Notes: generated by a model from the letters alone, not told the origin. A DNA stretch of 64,000 nt from Lumbricus rubellus (GCA_945859605.1 OX243821.1:1914009-1978008), one strand, 5' to 3'; numbered from the stretch's first letter, positions 44,366 to 55,180 are shown. A program made the numbers and translations.

Positions 44366-44660
44366 AATGATCCGCGAGGGTCTGGATTAGTCTCCCCAGA
44401 AAATCTTTGTGGAATTAAATTGTTAATGGTGCACTTTTATCCCTGATCGTTGCCCCATTTTGCTCAGGCCCTATCGGCACCCTGACTCGCCATCTGCTGA
44501 AGAAATATGGCCACTGAAACATCATTGTGAAGATTTCACACCCAACAATAAAAATCTAAACCAAGCATAATATCCGCTTTTGAAATTAAAACACCTTTAA
44601 TTGATATCTTAAATGGCATATATAAGTAAATCAGCTTCTTGCAAGCGGTAAATAATATTG
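44365..44660. repeat. Rearranged B module with P1 at 44591
   Basis: The left part (44378-44440) is B in reverse (TCCCCAGAAAATCTTTGTGG, TAATGGTGCACTTTTA). The right part is B forward, from CCTGATCGTTGCCCCATTTT to P1 at 44591, with TATATAAG 28 nt on. B was thus inverted at its own hairpin. Confidence 0.7.
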
Positions 44661-44814
44661 ATGTCCTAGGTCCTGTACTGTTCTTTTCTCGTCCATCATT
44701 GTGTTCAAGCAACCTCCAATGTTGTCCATTCTTTATGGGCCTACTAAATTCGTCAGTTATTTCATTGATAGTTCCGACAATGGTCTCATGTTGTTCACTC
44801 TAGTTTTGTATGTC

Positions 44815-45000
44815 ACCGCATTGGTTAACACGCTGGCAATGGCACGGAGACCGAGGGGGAACGAGATCGCGCCCCGTAGGGCAGACGTGTTTTGTAGGCT
44901 GCAACTAGTGACGTGTAAATTTATTGCAGGATGTCTGTTCTGTTAGTAGTCAATAATGATGCTAATTGAGATTGTTGCATAACGTATTATTACTATCGTT
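44815..45000 (+). mobile_element. SINE-E copy
   Basis: TTGGTTAACACGCTGGCAAT and GAACGAGATCGCGCCCC are the promoter-like parts. GACGTGTTTTGTAGGCTGCA and AGATTGTTGCATAACGTATT follow. Confidence 0.7.
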
Positions 45001-45009
45001 ATCGTTAGC

Positions 45010-45240
<231 letters not shown>

Positions 45241-45329
45241 AAGAGCATGCCCGTTTAAATACTAGAAAAAAATTCAATACGAGCTGACATGTTTGCTGCA
45301 TCTTCAACATCCTCAATAACCGTGTGCTG

Positions 45330-45410
45330 AACACATTATTTGGACACCTTTAAATAATATTCCACTTTCTAATAAATGCTTCGTCGTCTCAGTGCCATTT
45401 AATGGATCAA
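45330..45410. repeat. P2 box at 45344
   Basis: GGACACCTTTAAATAATATT, then TAATAAATGCTTCGTCGTCT. Confidence 0.7.
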
Positions 45411-45545
45411 AAAATTACTCGGAGACGCTCCCGACTCCAGCGCGCCCAAGAAGAATAGTTTTAAGTTTAGTATCTCACGGTGTAGGCGTAGCTCAAAGGA
45501 AGGCCATTCCAGACCCATGCATGGACCAACCACAGATCAACTACC
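45404..45545 (-). pseudogene. L2/CR1-like LINE 3' fragment
   Basis: GGAGACGCTCCCGACTCCAG, TTTTAAGTTTAGTATCTCAC and GGCCATTCCAGACCCA match 58840-58975. Confidence 0.65.
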
Positions 45546-46690
45546 ATGCGTTCTTTTTCACAATGTCTTTACAATCTAGTCTGTCCTGAGCCGCATGCCT
45601 CAGCTTCTGTAGGTTTTCTCCACACCAATCTACAATATCATCCGTCCACACTCTATGCGGCTTTCTTCGTTTGTTTGCCGCAAGGTGTCGTTAGACACTT
45701 GATTAAAAAAAGTAAATAAAAAATATAATCATGTAGACACCTTTAAATAAATTACTCCAATTTATTAAATGCTTCCATCAACTTACGGCTATCAATCTAA
45801 TCTTTCCAGCCTTTTATCGTCCACATAATATAATTTATTTTAAAAATAATTCCGATTGACTGATTCTCTGCCCCCCTGGTCAATAAACACAGAGCAAAAG
45901 AACAGCTGTATAAACATTATTTGGACACCTTTAAATAATATTGAAAAAGCTGTTAAACACTTTCGTCAAACGGTGTTTAATCAATCTTCTCGATGGGCGA
46001 TCATACTACAACCGTTGTTAGTACTCTATTGGTAAGTGAGCCACCGATAATGTCACCAGTAATCGTTTATGAAGCTCCTCCATAATTATAACCAAGAATA
46101 ATTCGTAGATAGCGCTGAGTAAAGGACTTGAATCTCAAGGTCATCAATCAGTAACCATCGCACGGATCGAACCTATGCTCTCAATGTAAAAAAGCATCCG
46201 CCTTTGGACTTAAAACACCTTTAAATAGCAATTTTATAGTGTTATATATAATTAGTAAGTCGTACTCATACAATCGTGAACAAACTATCTTAATATTAGG
46301 CCAACTCTCACAGTCTATATGAACAGGTTTGTTTGTCGCAAGATGTCGTTAAACACACACAATTAGAGAACAAAATTTAATACAAAGACATGATCATTTA
46401 CACACCTTTAAATACTTTTTAATATGCTGTTAAAGTTCTCCGTCAACACACTTTTCATCAGTTCTTTCAATAGGCTAGTCCATACTTACAATCATCAATG
46501 TTACTTTACTGCTAATCCTGCCGCCACTACCACCACCACTAATCATTTATGAAGCTCCATATAAATTACGGAGCTCCATTCGATGGTGCTGAGTAACCGA
46601 ATCTCAAGGTCCCAATATACAACAACCAACTCAGAGTATCGAACCCACAATCTCCATGTTGCATGGCCTCTAACCAACAGGGGCGGTTCC
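45546..46690. repeat. A and B/A units with boxes at 45737, 45925, 46215, 46402
   Basis: P2-like boxes at 45737 and 45925 are 188 bp apart. P1 at 46215 (preceded only by CGCCTTTGGACTTAAA) and P2 at 46402 are 187 bp apart. Module A ends with GAGTATCGAACCCACAATCT. Confidence 0.7.
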
Positions 46691-46960
46691 AGGGGCAATG
46701 CGGCCATGCCCCCACCCCATTCCTCATCGCTCATTAGGTTTCAAGAAGCCTTCAACCAATTCAGCTGGAAAAGTGATGGAGAAAAAGTATCATATGACAA
46801 AAAAACAGGTCATGAACAATTTTCCAATTTTTTAGCAGAGGGTTGGGAAAATGGTCCATGTTCAAGAGATTTCAAATAAATGACCAAAAAGGTTCATCAG
46901 CTATTTCATCATGGAAAATTGGTATATTTTCAAGACATTTCGACCAAATGACTAAAAAAG
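46690..46960. repeat. Left part of module G, copy 2
   Basis: CATTAGGTTTCAAGAAGCCT, TCAGCTGGAAAAGTGATGGA and AGAGATTTCAAATAAATGAC parallel 60050-60190. Confidence 0.6.
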
Positions 46961-46964
46961 TTGG

Positions 46965-47205
46965 TTTTCTTTGGTCTTGTTATGCGCACAAATGGACTGG
47001 AAAAAGATATGATGCTGGCATGCGGAGAGGGAAGGAGAAAAGAAGGGCGGCCGAGGAAAAGGTGGTTGGACGAGGTTCAAGAAACAACAGGAGTGAATCT
47101 GGAAGAACTAAGGGAAGCGACATCAGAAAGAAAGAAATGGAGACGGATGGTCATGACGGTCGCTAGAGTTCAAGAAACTTACAGCACAAGGTGACAAGGT
47201 GACTA
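46965..47205 (+). pseudogene. RTE-like LINE ORF2 C-terminal fragment
   Basis: The + frame encodes NGLEKDMMLACGEGRRKEGR, RKRWLDEVQETTGVNLEEL and TSERKKWRRMVMTVARVQE before the stop at about 47194. It is nearly the same as the 16571-16783 fragment on the opposite strand and ends at the same CACAAGGTGACAAGGTGA point. A second + frame overlapping it is a shadow. Insertion split module G, and no target duplication was established. Confidence 0.85.
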
Positions 47206-47500
47206 AAAAAGTGTCATCAGATTTTTTCCAATGCTCAACCATATCCACCATCAATAGAGACAACATCCTTAAAGGTACTCACCGCTCTAGATGCCGAAGA
47301 CTAGTGCAAAATGAAGTGCTGCTCACTGGGACCAGTAAGAATTGAGGGCATTAAGCAAATATTAACACCTTCAAGTGCCACTGGTAGTCCATGTAACAGA
47401 TAAAGCTTAGTAGCCTGAGGGTTAAGTCTTAAGAAATCGTTTTGCTGTTCGAAGTCAACGCTGCTAATTGAACACCTTTAATTAGCGATATAGGCCTACG
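47206..47500. repeat. Right part of module G, copy 2, box at 47472
   Basis: CCATCAATAGAGACAACATC, TGCAAAATGAAGTGCTGCTC, TCCATGTAACAGATAAAGCT, then AACACCTTTAATTAGCGATA. Confidence 0.7.
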
Positions 47501-47900
47501 GCGCTATTAAATTCCGGTCACGTTGGCGGGGAAATGTTACGCTAGGAGAAAGATCTTGTTGGCTTACATCATTTTATAGCGAGGACAGACGTCGAACAAC
47601 TTAAATATGCAGTTGCAAAATGGATTTTAAAAATGGCGTTCTAAGTCCCATCCGAAGAAAACGCTTTTAAATTGAGGGAACGTTGCCTATGACGTCCAGT
47701 AGCAAAATTATTAAGTATTAACAGCCAAATTGATGTCGTGTAAACAACTCGCTTTCCGGGCGGAATGCCCGCCCTGCACGAGGCCGATGAGACTGCTGTT
47801 GAGTGGCTATGCGTGAACTGCAAAAGCTATATAACAGACAAACACAGACATTAGCAGCATTAGCAATTAGAAGGAACATAGTGTGACACTCTGCATTTTG
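47501..47900. other. Unassigned sequence
   Basis: A GC-richer patch at 47690-47830, including AACTCGCTTTCCGGGCGGAA, carries a short minus frame (47823-47641) with no recognisable motif. I do not recognise it elsewhere in the window. Confidence 0.35.
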
Positions 47901-47904
47901 CCAA

Positions 47905-48145
47905 CACTTGATGATGATGACTACGACGACGACGATGATGATGATTTTCTTGATGACGAATATGTTGAATATGATGGTGAAGATTTTAATGACAACGAAT
48001 ATGATGAATATGATGGTGATGATTTATGACGACGACGATGATGATGATGATTGTGATGGTGACGAATATGTTGAATACGATGGTGATGATGATTTTGATG
48101 ACGACGACTACGACGATGATGACCTTGCAGTAGAACTATAATACT
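47905..48145. repeat. Imperfect GAT/GAC tract with about 110-bp duplication
   Basis: In one + frame it reads DEYVEYDGDD-like acidic text twice, first ending at a stop near 48027, then again to a stop at 48141. The repeated unit contains GAATATGTTGAATA and GATGGTGATGAT. An acidic protein tail is possible, but the low complexity and internal stop argue against a gene. Confidence 0.7.
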
Positions 48146-48189
48146 CGTGGAAATCAGAAACTTCTTCTCTCAAGTACAACTGAAGACAG

Positions 48190-48625
48190 TGACGGTTGAG
48201 ATACTTGCGCTTATGGAGTTCGATTGGTGAAGTCAAAGACGTCGGAGTCAGCAATACTAAAGGTGGAACTGGTTGTAAGTCTGGTGGAAATAGAATTGGA
48301 GTAAGACGAGGTTGAGTTGTTGTATGGAGTCGAATTGTGTTGGAATCGGAGAAGGAAAAGATCTAAGACGGACTAATTACGAGTCATTAGCACACTTGCA
48401 ACAGTAATGCCTAACATTTTTTTGTTTTGAGGAAATTGCAAAGCGTGAATTTTAGTGATTTATGTGATAGAAAGGCGAAGCAGTGATGTGAAAGATGAGG
48501 AGCATGTTTAAAAGTTTTACAACAATATTCATATTTAATATACTTCCCCTTAAAAATGGTGTCTTAGAAATTGAACAAATGCGAGAATATCTGTACGCAT
48601 TCGCTCCAGTTGTATACGGCTTAAA
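48190..48625. repeat. Module D copy 2
   Basis: GACGTCGGAGTCAGCAATAC, TTGTATGGAGTCGAATTGTG, AGCACACTTGCAACAGTAAT and GCGAGAATATCTGTACGCAT, collinear with 34300-34745. It has stops in every frame that is open in copy 1. Confidence 0.7.
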
Positions 48626-48639
48626 TTAAAACATTCTTT

Positions 48640-49080
48640 TTACCTAGATTATGGCTGTGGCTATATCCGGGACTTTTGCAAGATATGCCTCAATCGACCA
48701 GTGTGTTTTGTTCACGACTGTAGTAGCTAAAAAACAATTCAATGTTAAAGAGAATGTGCAAATCAAATAAAGGTGTGCTGTGATGAAGAATTTTGTGATT
48801 GGAGTGATACAAATGTAGACAAAATTTTGAGCGATTATACGAATGACTACTAAAAAGCCGTCGAAACGATGCGACTGTTCGAAATTACTCTGCTGATTAC
48901 CCGGATGGACGTCACATACATCACCCGTGACGCATCAGAAGAATACGATCAGTGATTGGCTGAGAGGTTTCGCTTCATATCCCTTCGATAGGCCACTATA
49001 ATAGGTGCCAGGTTGTACTGAACATGTCAACCACATTTGTTATTCTGGTCCTCTAATTGACACTTTTTATGCTAAAAGTT
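48640..49080. repeat. Module C copy and start of B
   Basis: GGCTATATCCGGGACTTTTG, TTACCCGGATGGACGTCACA, CGTGACGCATCAGAAGAATA and AGTGATTGGCTGAGAGG, then TGCCAGGTTGTACTGAACAT. Confidence 0.75.
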
Positions 49081-49084
49081 CACC

Positions 49085-49155
49085 ATTAACGATTTAATTC
49101 TACAAAGGATTTTTGTGGGATATGCTAAACCTGCCATCCCGGATTCTTACCCTAT
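49085..49155. repeat. B module, interrupted by a SINE and a LINE
   Basis: CACCATTAACGATTTAATTC and CTGCCATCCCGGATTCTTAC run up to CCCTATTATG at 49156. B resumes with CTTAGGCTTACTCGGCCCCG at about 50019. SINE family 2 and a LINE fragment thus lie inside one B copy. Confidence 0.75.
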
Positions 49156-49156
49156 T

Positions 49157-49400
49157 ATGGGGTGGGTCCGTAGCTTAGTTGAGAGAGCGCTGGTAGATAA
49201 ACCGGGTGTCATCCACGCGACCCGGGCTCGAGCCTCACACAGGGCATTAATTTGTTAAAGTTTCTGTTAGCTGCCATTGGCGCTTTGCTGTTGTGTTGCT
49301 TGACTCGGGTTCTGCTGAAAATAAGATAGCCCCTCTCAATTCTGGATTGGCCGAACCAGGAGTGATCCAGCACTTAGGCCAATAGTGTTAAGCCAAACCC
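49157..49400 (+). mobile_element. tRNA-derived SINE family 2
   Basis: The head reads GGGTCCGTAGCTTAGTTGAG (A-box-like) with a GGGCTCGAGCC B-box-like segment near 49224-49234. The body includes GTTAGCTGCCATTGGCGCTT, CTTGACTCGGGTTCTGCTGA and AGGAGTGATCCAGCACTTAG, ending near GTGTTAAGCCAAACCCACT. A minus-strand copy is at 58110-58330. The anticodon region is not tRNA-like enough for a functional gene. Confidence 0.85.
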
Positions 49401-49479
49401 ACTGCTGTAAAACCGACATGCGTGTCGTGCTATTGTGGGCCGTATTTTGTATAACCTGTACCTGTAATCATTCTGCGGT

Positions 49480-50010
49480 TTGTCATCATCATCATTCGCC
49501 GCCTACTCCATCAATGGGAGCGTTGCACAATGAGTTTAATAAATGTCTCCACAGTGTTCGATTCTCGGCCACAGAGATGGCCATGCTCAGGTCCATGCCC
49601 AACCCTGCCAGATCTTCATCAATCATCCCTACCCATGTCGATCTAGGTCGCCCTCTAGGGCGCTTCCAGGAAGGCGGAGCCAGCGCCAGTAGTGCCTGTC
49701 TCGAATCAGAGTCTGCTGGCATTCGAGCAATGTGACCAAGCAGCCCCAGGCGCCTCCGTCTAATAGTACCACATACCGTTCTTTGTTCAGTTCTAGCGTA
49801 GACCTCTTCATTGGAGATGAAGTCGGACCACTTGATGCCGCATAAGGCCCTCAAGCACTTAGTGCCAAATGCGTCTAGGCGCAGCTGATCCCGCCTTCCG
49901 AAGGACCATGTTTCAGAGCCGTAGAGGAGAACTGGCATGACATATGAGTTGAATAGTCGTATCTTGGTACTGAGGCTGCGGTTTGTCAGATTGAATATTA
50001 ATAAACGAAT
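49480..50010 (-). pseudogene. Non-LTR retrotransposon ORF2 C-terminal fragment
   Basis: A 184-residue minus frame (50046-49492) has LSTKIRLFNSYVMPVLLYGS, ETWSFGRRDQLRLDAFGTKC, RRRRLGLLGHIARMP and RPRGRPRSTWVGMIDEDLAG, ending in RTLWRHLLNSLCNAP. The LLYGSETW, GHI-x-RMP and RGRP-x-x-TW blocks are standard for the region after the reverse transcriptase domain of LINE proteins. It differs from the RTE-like fragments here, so it is a second lineage. Beyond its stop is a short GAT run. The first residues come from module B, so the start is not real. Confidence 0.8.
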
Positions 50011-50018
50011 ATTATTTT

Positions 50019-50105
50019 TGCTTAGGCTTACTCGGCCCCGGTTCATAGCCTGCTAATAATATATTGCCATTGAAACGCCACTGTGAAACGCCACAACGGA
50101 GAAGG
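50019..50105. repeat. B module remainder
   Basis: AGCCTGCTAATAATATATTG and CCATTGAAACGCCACTGTGA, then an abrupt join to module D at about 50095. Confidence 0.6.
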
Positions 50106-50400
50106 AAACGATCATTGTGTCTAAGACTCATTATCACACTTGCAATAGTCATGCTTAACATTTTCAGCTTTGAGGAATTTTTCAAAACGTGGTGCGAATT
50201 TTATTGATGAAGTGATGTATGGTCGAAGCAGTGTAGTGGAGGATGAGTAGCTGTTTGGTGGCCAATTAATTATGGTTAAAAGCTGGTTAGAGTTAATTTG
50301 AAAGTTTCCAACAATAATTATATAAAGTATACTTGCCACAGCATAAAAATGGTGTTTTAGAAGTTGAATGAATGCGAGAATATCTATACGTATTCGTATT
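50105..50400. repeat. Module D copy 3 (5' shortened)
   Basis: ATCATTGTGTCTAAGACTCA, CACTTGCAATAGTCATGCTT and GGTCGAAGCAGTGTAGTGGA correspond to the right half of module D. Confidence 0.65.
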
Positions 50401-50439
50401 ATTAGTGGCAGGGCTCGAATAATACAGCCTTCTTTTTTT

Positions 50440-50700
50440 ATCTAGATAGTGGATGTGGTTGTTTCCGGGACTATAATTGCAAGATAGACCTCAATAGGTC
50501 AGCGTGTTTTGTTGACGACTGTAGTAGCTAAAAAGGAATTCAATGTCAAAGGGAACTTGCGAATTGATGACGAATTTTGTGCTGATTACCCGGTTGGACG
50601 TCACGTGCACCTCACGTGACGCATCAGAAGATGACGATCTGTGATTGGCTGAGAAGTTTAATCTTCGAAAGGTCACTATACGTCCCAGGTTTGACTGAAC
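50440..50700. promoter_or_regulatory. Module C copy with clear CRE, E-box and CCAAT motifs
   Basis: GACGTCACGTG (50597-50607), CACGTGACGCATCA (50613-50626) and ATTGG (50644-50648, CCAAT on the other strand) lie within 52 bp. The motif order is the same in the other five C copies but weaker. Whether the module drives transcription of the adjoining B module is inference. Confidence 0.45.
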
Positions 50701-50754
50701 AGGTCTACCAAATTTGCCATTCTGGTCCTGTATTTGACACTTTATGCTAAAAGT

Positions 50755-51210
50755 GCACCATTAACGATTTAATTCTACACAGATTTTCTGGGACGGGCTA
50801 ATCCAGAACCTCCAGGATCGTTACCCTGTTTTCCTCAGGTCCCTTCTAAACAAATATATTGCCATTGAAACGCCACTGTAAAGATATCTCGCCACAAAAA
50901 ATATAATCTTAAGTAAGCATAATAGCCGTTTTTGCACTTATAATATGAAACACCTTTAAGTTAAATTTCAACGCTATAATAAGTAAGTCAACTTCGCACA
51001 AAAGATTGAATGTGCCAACATTCAGTAACAAATTTCACAGTCAATATTAACGGCCTTGTGTGACGCAAGATGTCGTGAAACATTCAACAAAAAACAAATG
51101 TAGGGACATCATTTAGACACCTTTAAATAATATTCCACAAGCCAATAAACGCCTTAGTCAACTCATGACTCATCAATGTTAACTCTATTGCTAACTCCGC
51201 AACTGGATGC
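50755..51210. repeat. Repeat-array unit: B, P1 (50950), P2 (51117)
   Basis: AGATTTTCTGGGACGGGCTA begins the hairpin region. P1 and P2 are 167 bp apart, with GTGTGACGCAAGATGTCGTG between them. Confidence 0.8.
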
Positions 51211-51830
51211 ACTCTTCCAATGCCAGTGCCAAGCCTCGATAAAGATGGAGGACGTCGCTAATGGTCTCTTTTAACGCACAGTGACGTTAAACTGCAAATA
51301 CACACACTACTCTGTTGCGAATGGGGCCACCGTCACGGTGTCACAATCAGTACTGATCATTAAATTTTATGAAGCTCCATTATATAATTTTCGAAGCCAA
51401 ATGTAAGGAACGTTCTTTAAACACCTTTAAATAATATTCAGCAAACTTTTAAAAACTTTGGTCAACGCACGATTCTTTAATTCACACGTTGAAGCTGATT
51501 GTTACTCTATTGCTAATGCTGCCACCATCCATCAATAATCATTTATGAAGCTCCATTATATAATTACGAAGCTCCAGTCGATGGCGCTGAATAACCGAAG
51601 GGCTTGAGTCTCTAATGTCCCAACACACAGTAAGTCAGTAACCATCTCATAGGATCGAACACAGACTCTCAATGTTACAAGGCAGATGGCGTACTCAATG
51701 GGCAACCATAATTATACCACCATCAATGGAGGCAAGTGAAAAAACTGTTTAGATACTGAGAACAAGCGCAATTCTTTCTCAATAACTTAAGCGAAGTGTT
51801 ACTCTTTCGAAAAGACATATTATCGTTAAT
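51210..51830. repeat. LINE-type end and A module with box at 51421
   Basis: AATGCCAGTGCCAAGCCTCG lies at 51218. The box at 51421 leads into module A, ending with GGATCGAACACAGACTCTCA and the tRNA-like AAGGCAGATGGCG. Confidence 0.7.
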
Positions 51831-52140
51831 AAAGATCTTCCCGAGTAGTAGCAAGTTTAGTACTAATGTCAGTTTAACGATGACGACAACGAGGATATTT
51901 GGACACCTTTAAATAATATTTTACAAGTTGTTAAATGCTTCCGTCGACACATCGCTCATCGAGGTCATTTACAAAATAGTCCAGTCAATATAGTAGTACA
52001 ACCATCACTATAATAAGTATCCTACTGCTAAACGCCACCACCACTAATCATTTATGAAGCTCCTCTATATATTGACGGAGTACCACTCGATGGCGCTGAG
52101 CAAGTGAGTAAATGGACTTTAGTCTTAAGGTCATTATACG
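51830..52140. repeat. Pre-P2 block and A module, P2 at 51903
   Basis: TAATAAAGATCTTCCCGAGT, AGTAGCAAGTTTAGTACTAA and GTCAGTTTAACGATGACGAC match 14285-14370 and 15020-15110. Confidence 0.75.
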
Positions 52141-52440
52141 GTAGCAGTCAAAGAGAATTGAATTTCCCTCTGTCTGTCTGTCTGTTGGTCGCTCTCACCG
52201 CCATTGTCCCTCAAACAATAGATTCAACATTAATACCACATTTGTTAGTCCGTGCCCATAGGCGCATCCACCCTATGGGAACCACAGGACGCGACCCCCA
52301 TAACTTTTGATGGGTCTACTAACTTTAGTATTATGGTCCCCCAACTTTTAGGACAGGATTCATTATGGTCCCTCCCAACTTTTAGGACGTGATTGCACCT
52401 ATGTCAGGGCCTGAATTTCATTAGTTGTAGCCTATGATTA
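52141..52440. other. Unassigned sequence with small tandem repeat
   Basis: ATTATGGTCCCCCAACTTTT and TTATGGTCCCTCCCAACTTT, both followed by AGGAC, repeat at 52330-52390. A TCTGTCTGTCTG run lies at 52170. No gene. Confidence 0.4.
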
Positions 52441-52449
52441 AAGTGCAGC

Positions 52450-53180
52450 ATTAACGATTTAATTCTGCGAAGATTTTCTAGAGACGGGTTAATCCTGTCT
52501 TCCCCGATCGCTACCACATTTCACTAAGGTTCTTTCGGCACCCTGGCCAGCAACCTGTTGAAAAGTATTGTCACTGAAATGCCAATGTACAGATTTCAAG
52601 CCAATATTTTTTAATCTGCAAAATAAAATCTGAACATAATAGCGGCTCTGGACTTGAAACACCTTTAAATAGCTTTTTCATCGGCATATATAAGTGACAG
52701 CATTGTTCAACCGGTGGATTGAAGATCCTGCGTGGTCGAGTGGGTTGTAGCCCGCTCGCCGCGCCGGCGGCCCGGGTTCAATTCCCGGTCGGATCTTTAC
52801 AGCGGGTGACTCGGTCGCAATATAAACGTGGAGCGTGAGGTTGTTCTCTGCCTCCGACACTAATCATCTTCGATATGAAACAGTGTCGTTAAGCCCTGAA
52901 CATTTCAACCGGTGGATTGTTTCTGAGCTATAAGGTACTCCCGCAGCCTATATGGACGGCCTTGTTAGCCGCAAGATGTCGTTAAACACTCAATAAAGCA
53001 ATAAAGCAACAAATGTAAATTACATAGTTAGACACCTTTAACTAATATTGTCTAAGCTAGTAAATTCTTTCTTCAAGTCACAATTTATCATTGGTAACAT
53101 TTTATTATCTCATTTACAACATCTAAAGATCCAGCCGCCACTACCTATTTATTGCTATTATTAATTAACCCTTTGAACCC
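52450..53180. repeat. Repeat-array unit split by a SINE: P1 (52659), P2 (53032)
   Basis: P1 has TATATAAG 28 nt downstream. Removing the SINE and one duplication (198 bp) brings the P1-P2 spacing from 373 to 175 bp, within the family range. TTAGCCGCAAGATGTCGTTA precedes P2. Confidence 0.85.
52722..52903 (+). mobile_element. Full-length tRNA-derived SINE (family 3) with 16-bp duplication
   Basis: TTCAACCGGTGGATTG occurs at 52706-52721 and 52904-52919. The head folds like a tRNA: AGATCC pairs with GGATCT, the D-side text is GTGGTCGAGTGGG, and the T arm is CCGGG-TTCAATT-CCCGG. The best anticodon stem (CCGCT with GGCGG) leaves a 9-base loop, so it is a SINE head rather than a working tRNA. The tail CAGTGTCGTTAAGCCCTGAA resembles the GATGTCGTTAAACACTCAAT text between P1 and P2. 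Confidence 0.9.
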
Positions 53181-53730
53181 CCGGCCGGTTAACCTGCTTG
53201 CCCTATTATAGGCGTACATACTAGAAAGACCATCTACCATCATTTCCGGCGAGCGCGTAAGCCGGAGTCACGAAATTTAAACACCTTTAAATACATTTCC
53301 ACATGCTATTATATACCTCCATCAGCTCACGGTTCATCAGTATTGCCTTTAGGTGTTACTACAACCATCACTATAATTACTTCAGTGCTAATCCTACCAC
53401 CCCTAATCATTTATGAAGCGCCGCTATCCAATGGCGAAACTAGATGGCGATGAGTACTTAAGTGAAGAGATATTGCAACTGACACGTCATTGTGAAGATT
53501 TCACACCAAAGATAAAATCTGAACTAAGCATAATATCCGCTTTTGGAAGTGAAACACCTTTAAATGAAAACTTAAACGGTATATATAAGTAAGCCGGCTC
53601 CATGCAAGTGGTAGATGACGCCCCTTCGTTGTGTTAAAATATCGTCCAATGTTGTCTATTGTTTACTACATTAGTCAATTATTTCATTGATATTTCTGTC
53701 CATGATCACATTTTGTTCACTCGGGTGGGT
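53181..53730. repeat. P2 (53281), A piece and B end with P1 (53554)
   Basis: The order P2 then P1 shows an A module shortened to about 150 bp before the next B end, which begins at ATTGCAACTGACACGTCATT. GGTATATATAAG follows P1. Confidence 0.7.
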
Positions 53731-53734
53731 ATGT

Positions 53735-53985
53735 TAGCGCATTGATTACCACGCAAAAATGGAGACCGAGGGGTAAGGAGTTCGCACCCCGAAGGGCGGA
53801 CGCACTTTGTAGGCTGCTATTAGTGCCGTGTTTAATTATTGCTGGCTGTCTGCTCTGTTAGTAGTTAAGATTGGTGTTAATTGAGATTATTACTGTCAAG
53901 ATCGTTTGCTTCAACGTCACCGTCGTCATTATCATAATCATCATCATCACCACCACCACCATCAGCAGCAGCAGCATCAACCGTG
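53735..53985 (+). mobile_element. SINE-E copy with ATC/CCA/GCA tail
   Basis: TTGATTACCACGCAAAAATG and AAGGAGTTCGCACCCC are the promoter-like parts. TGTTAGTAGTTAAGATTGGT precedes the short microsatellite (53930-53975). Confidence 0.7.
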
Positions 53986-54260
53986 GGCTGAATAAGAGAG
54001 CGGATGTAAAAACATTATTTGGACACCTTTAAAAAATCTTAACCAGATATTAAATGTTACCGTCAACTCTTTGCTCACCAATTTCATCATTGAATTTAAT
54101 CAGTACCATCACTATAATTAGTCTACACTACTGCTAATTCAGCCGTTGTCAGAAAATAATCTAAACCCAGCTTAAAGCTATTCTGGGGGTGATGAAATAA
54201 TCTATGCGGCTATGCCCCGGATGGACTATACCGATATCGACCATCCGGGGTATAAACCAA
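53986..54260. repeat. P2 at 54023 and diverged flank
   Basis: GGACACCTTTAAAAAATCTT. The following text (CTACTGCTAATTCAGCCGTT, GGTGATGAAATAATC, CCGGATGGACTATACC) parallels 13460-13580. Confidence 0.6.
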
Positions 54261-54264
54261 TCTA

Positions 54265-54905
54265 CCCACAATTTTTTTATTGCGTATGTCTGTTCTGCTA
54301 GGTGCTGAGATTTGTGTATTCTGTGTTCTTGTGAATTGTTTCAACCTCGTATTTGCGCACTACAACGGGTTGCAGTCTGCCAACAAGATTGTTCAATTAA
54401 AGCAAATTATAAAAGAAAATTATAATTATAAGAAGGCGTGAATTTGTAACAGACTTTGTCAAACACTCAATAAAAAACCCCGCGAAAAGACAAAATTAGA
54501 CACCTTTAAAACAATGTTGTTCAAGATTTTAAATACTTCCAACAGCTCACGGTTTTTCAATTTTTTTTCGGGTTGGGTGACTTGGGTCTTCTACAACAAA
54601 AAGAGACTATAATATTAGTCTTACTCTACTGTTAATGCTGCCACCACAGCCACTATCACTAATCGTTTTTTAAGCTCCACTATAATAATAATTAATTACG
54701 AAGCTCCACTCGATGGCAGAGAATAACCGAGTAAAAAGACTTGACTCTCACGGTCCTAGTATACACAACAACCAACTCAAAGGATAAAACCTGTCTTTTT
54801 CGCTCCAGGCCTATAAGACAACCGCCCTAGCCAACTAACCACCCTGATATCCGTCAGTCAATAGATTCCACACCATCCAAAATACTCACCTCTTTAGATG
54901 CACAG
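54265..54905. repeat. Tail block and A module, P2 at 54500
   Basis: TGTCTGTTCTGCTAGGTGCT, AACGGGTTGCAGTCTGCCAA and AGACACCTTTAAAACAATGT. Same order as 17700-18080. Confidence 0.75.
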
Positions 54906-55180
54906 GCGCTGAATCAAAACAAAATTAATAGGCATGTGGGGGGGGGGTCAAGTTCCGGAGATTCAGGCGAGGAAGTTAGACAGATGACTTTGGTGGATGA
55001 TGTTTAGAGTTGGAATGGCGTGGGAGATAAGGGGAAGTGGAAGAATAATGACAGGATCCATGTAAAACCAATTTTTTTCAGACTTACTTATAATTATATA
55101 CCGTTTAAAAATTGTATATATTAAGGTGTTTTAAGATTCGAGTGAAAGATCTGTGGGGATATAGCGAGAGGTGGAGTTTG
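54905..55180. repeat. Repeat F copy 4 with inverted box at 55122
   Basis: GGTCAAGTTCCGGAGATTCA, GTTGGAATGGCGTGGGAGAT and ATTAAGGTGTTTTAAGATTC. Confidence 0.75.

Noticed and set aside
47905..48141. Acidic-protein gene (DEYVEYDGDD repeats)
   Set aside because: A stop lies between the two halves, the sequence is low complexity, and no further exon-like sequence is seen.
49157..49235. Functional tRNA gene
   Set aside because: A and B boxes are present, but the body continues as a SINE also seen at 58110-58330.
52722..52800. Functional tRNA gene
   Set aside because: The cloverleaf is good except for a 9-base anticodon loop, and the unit has a SINE body, tail and target duplication.
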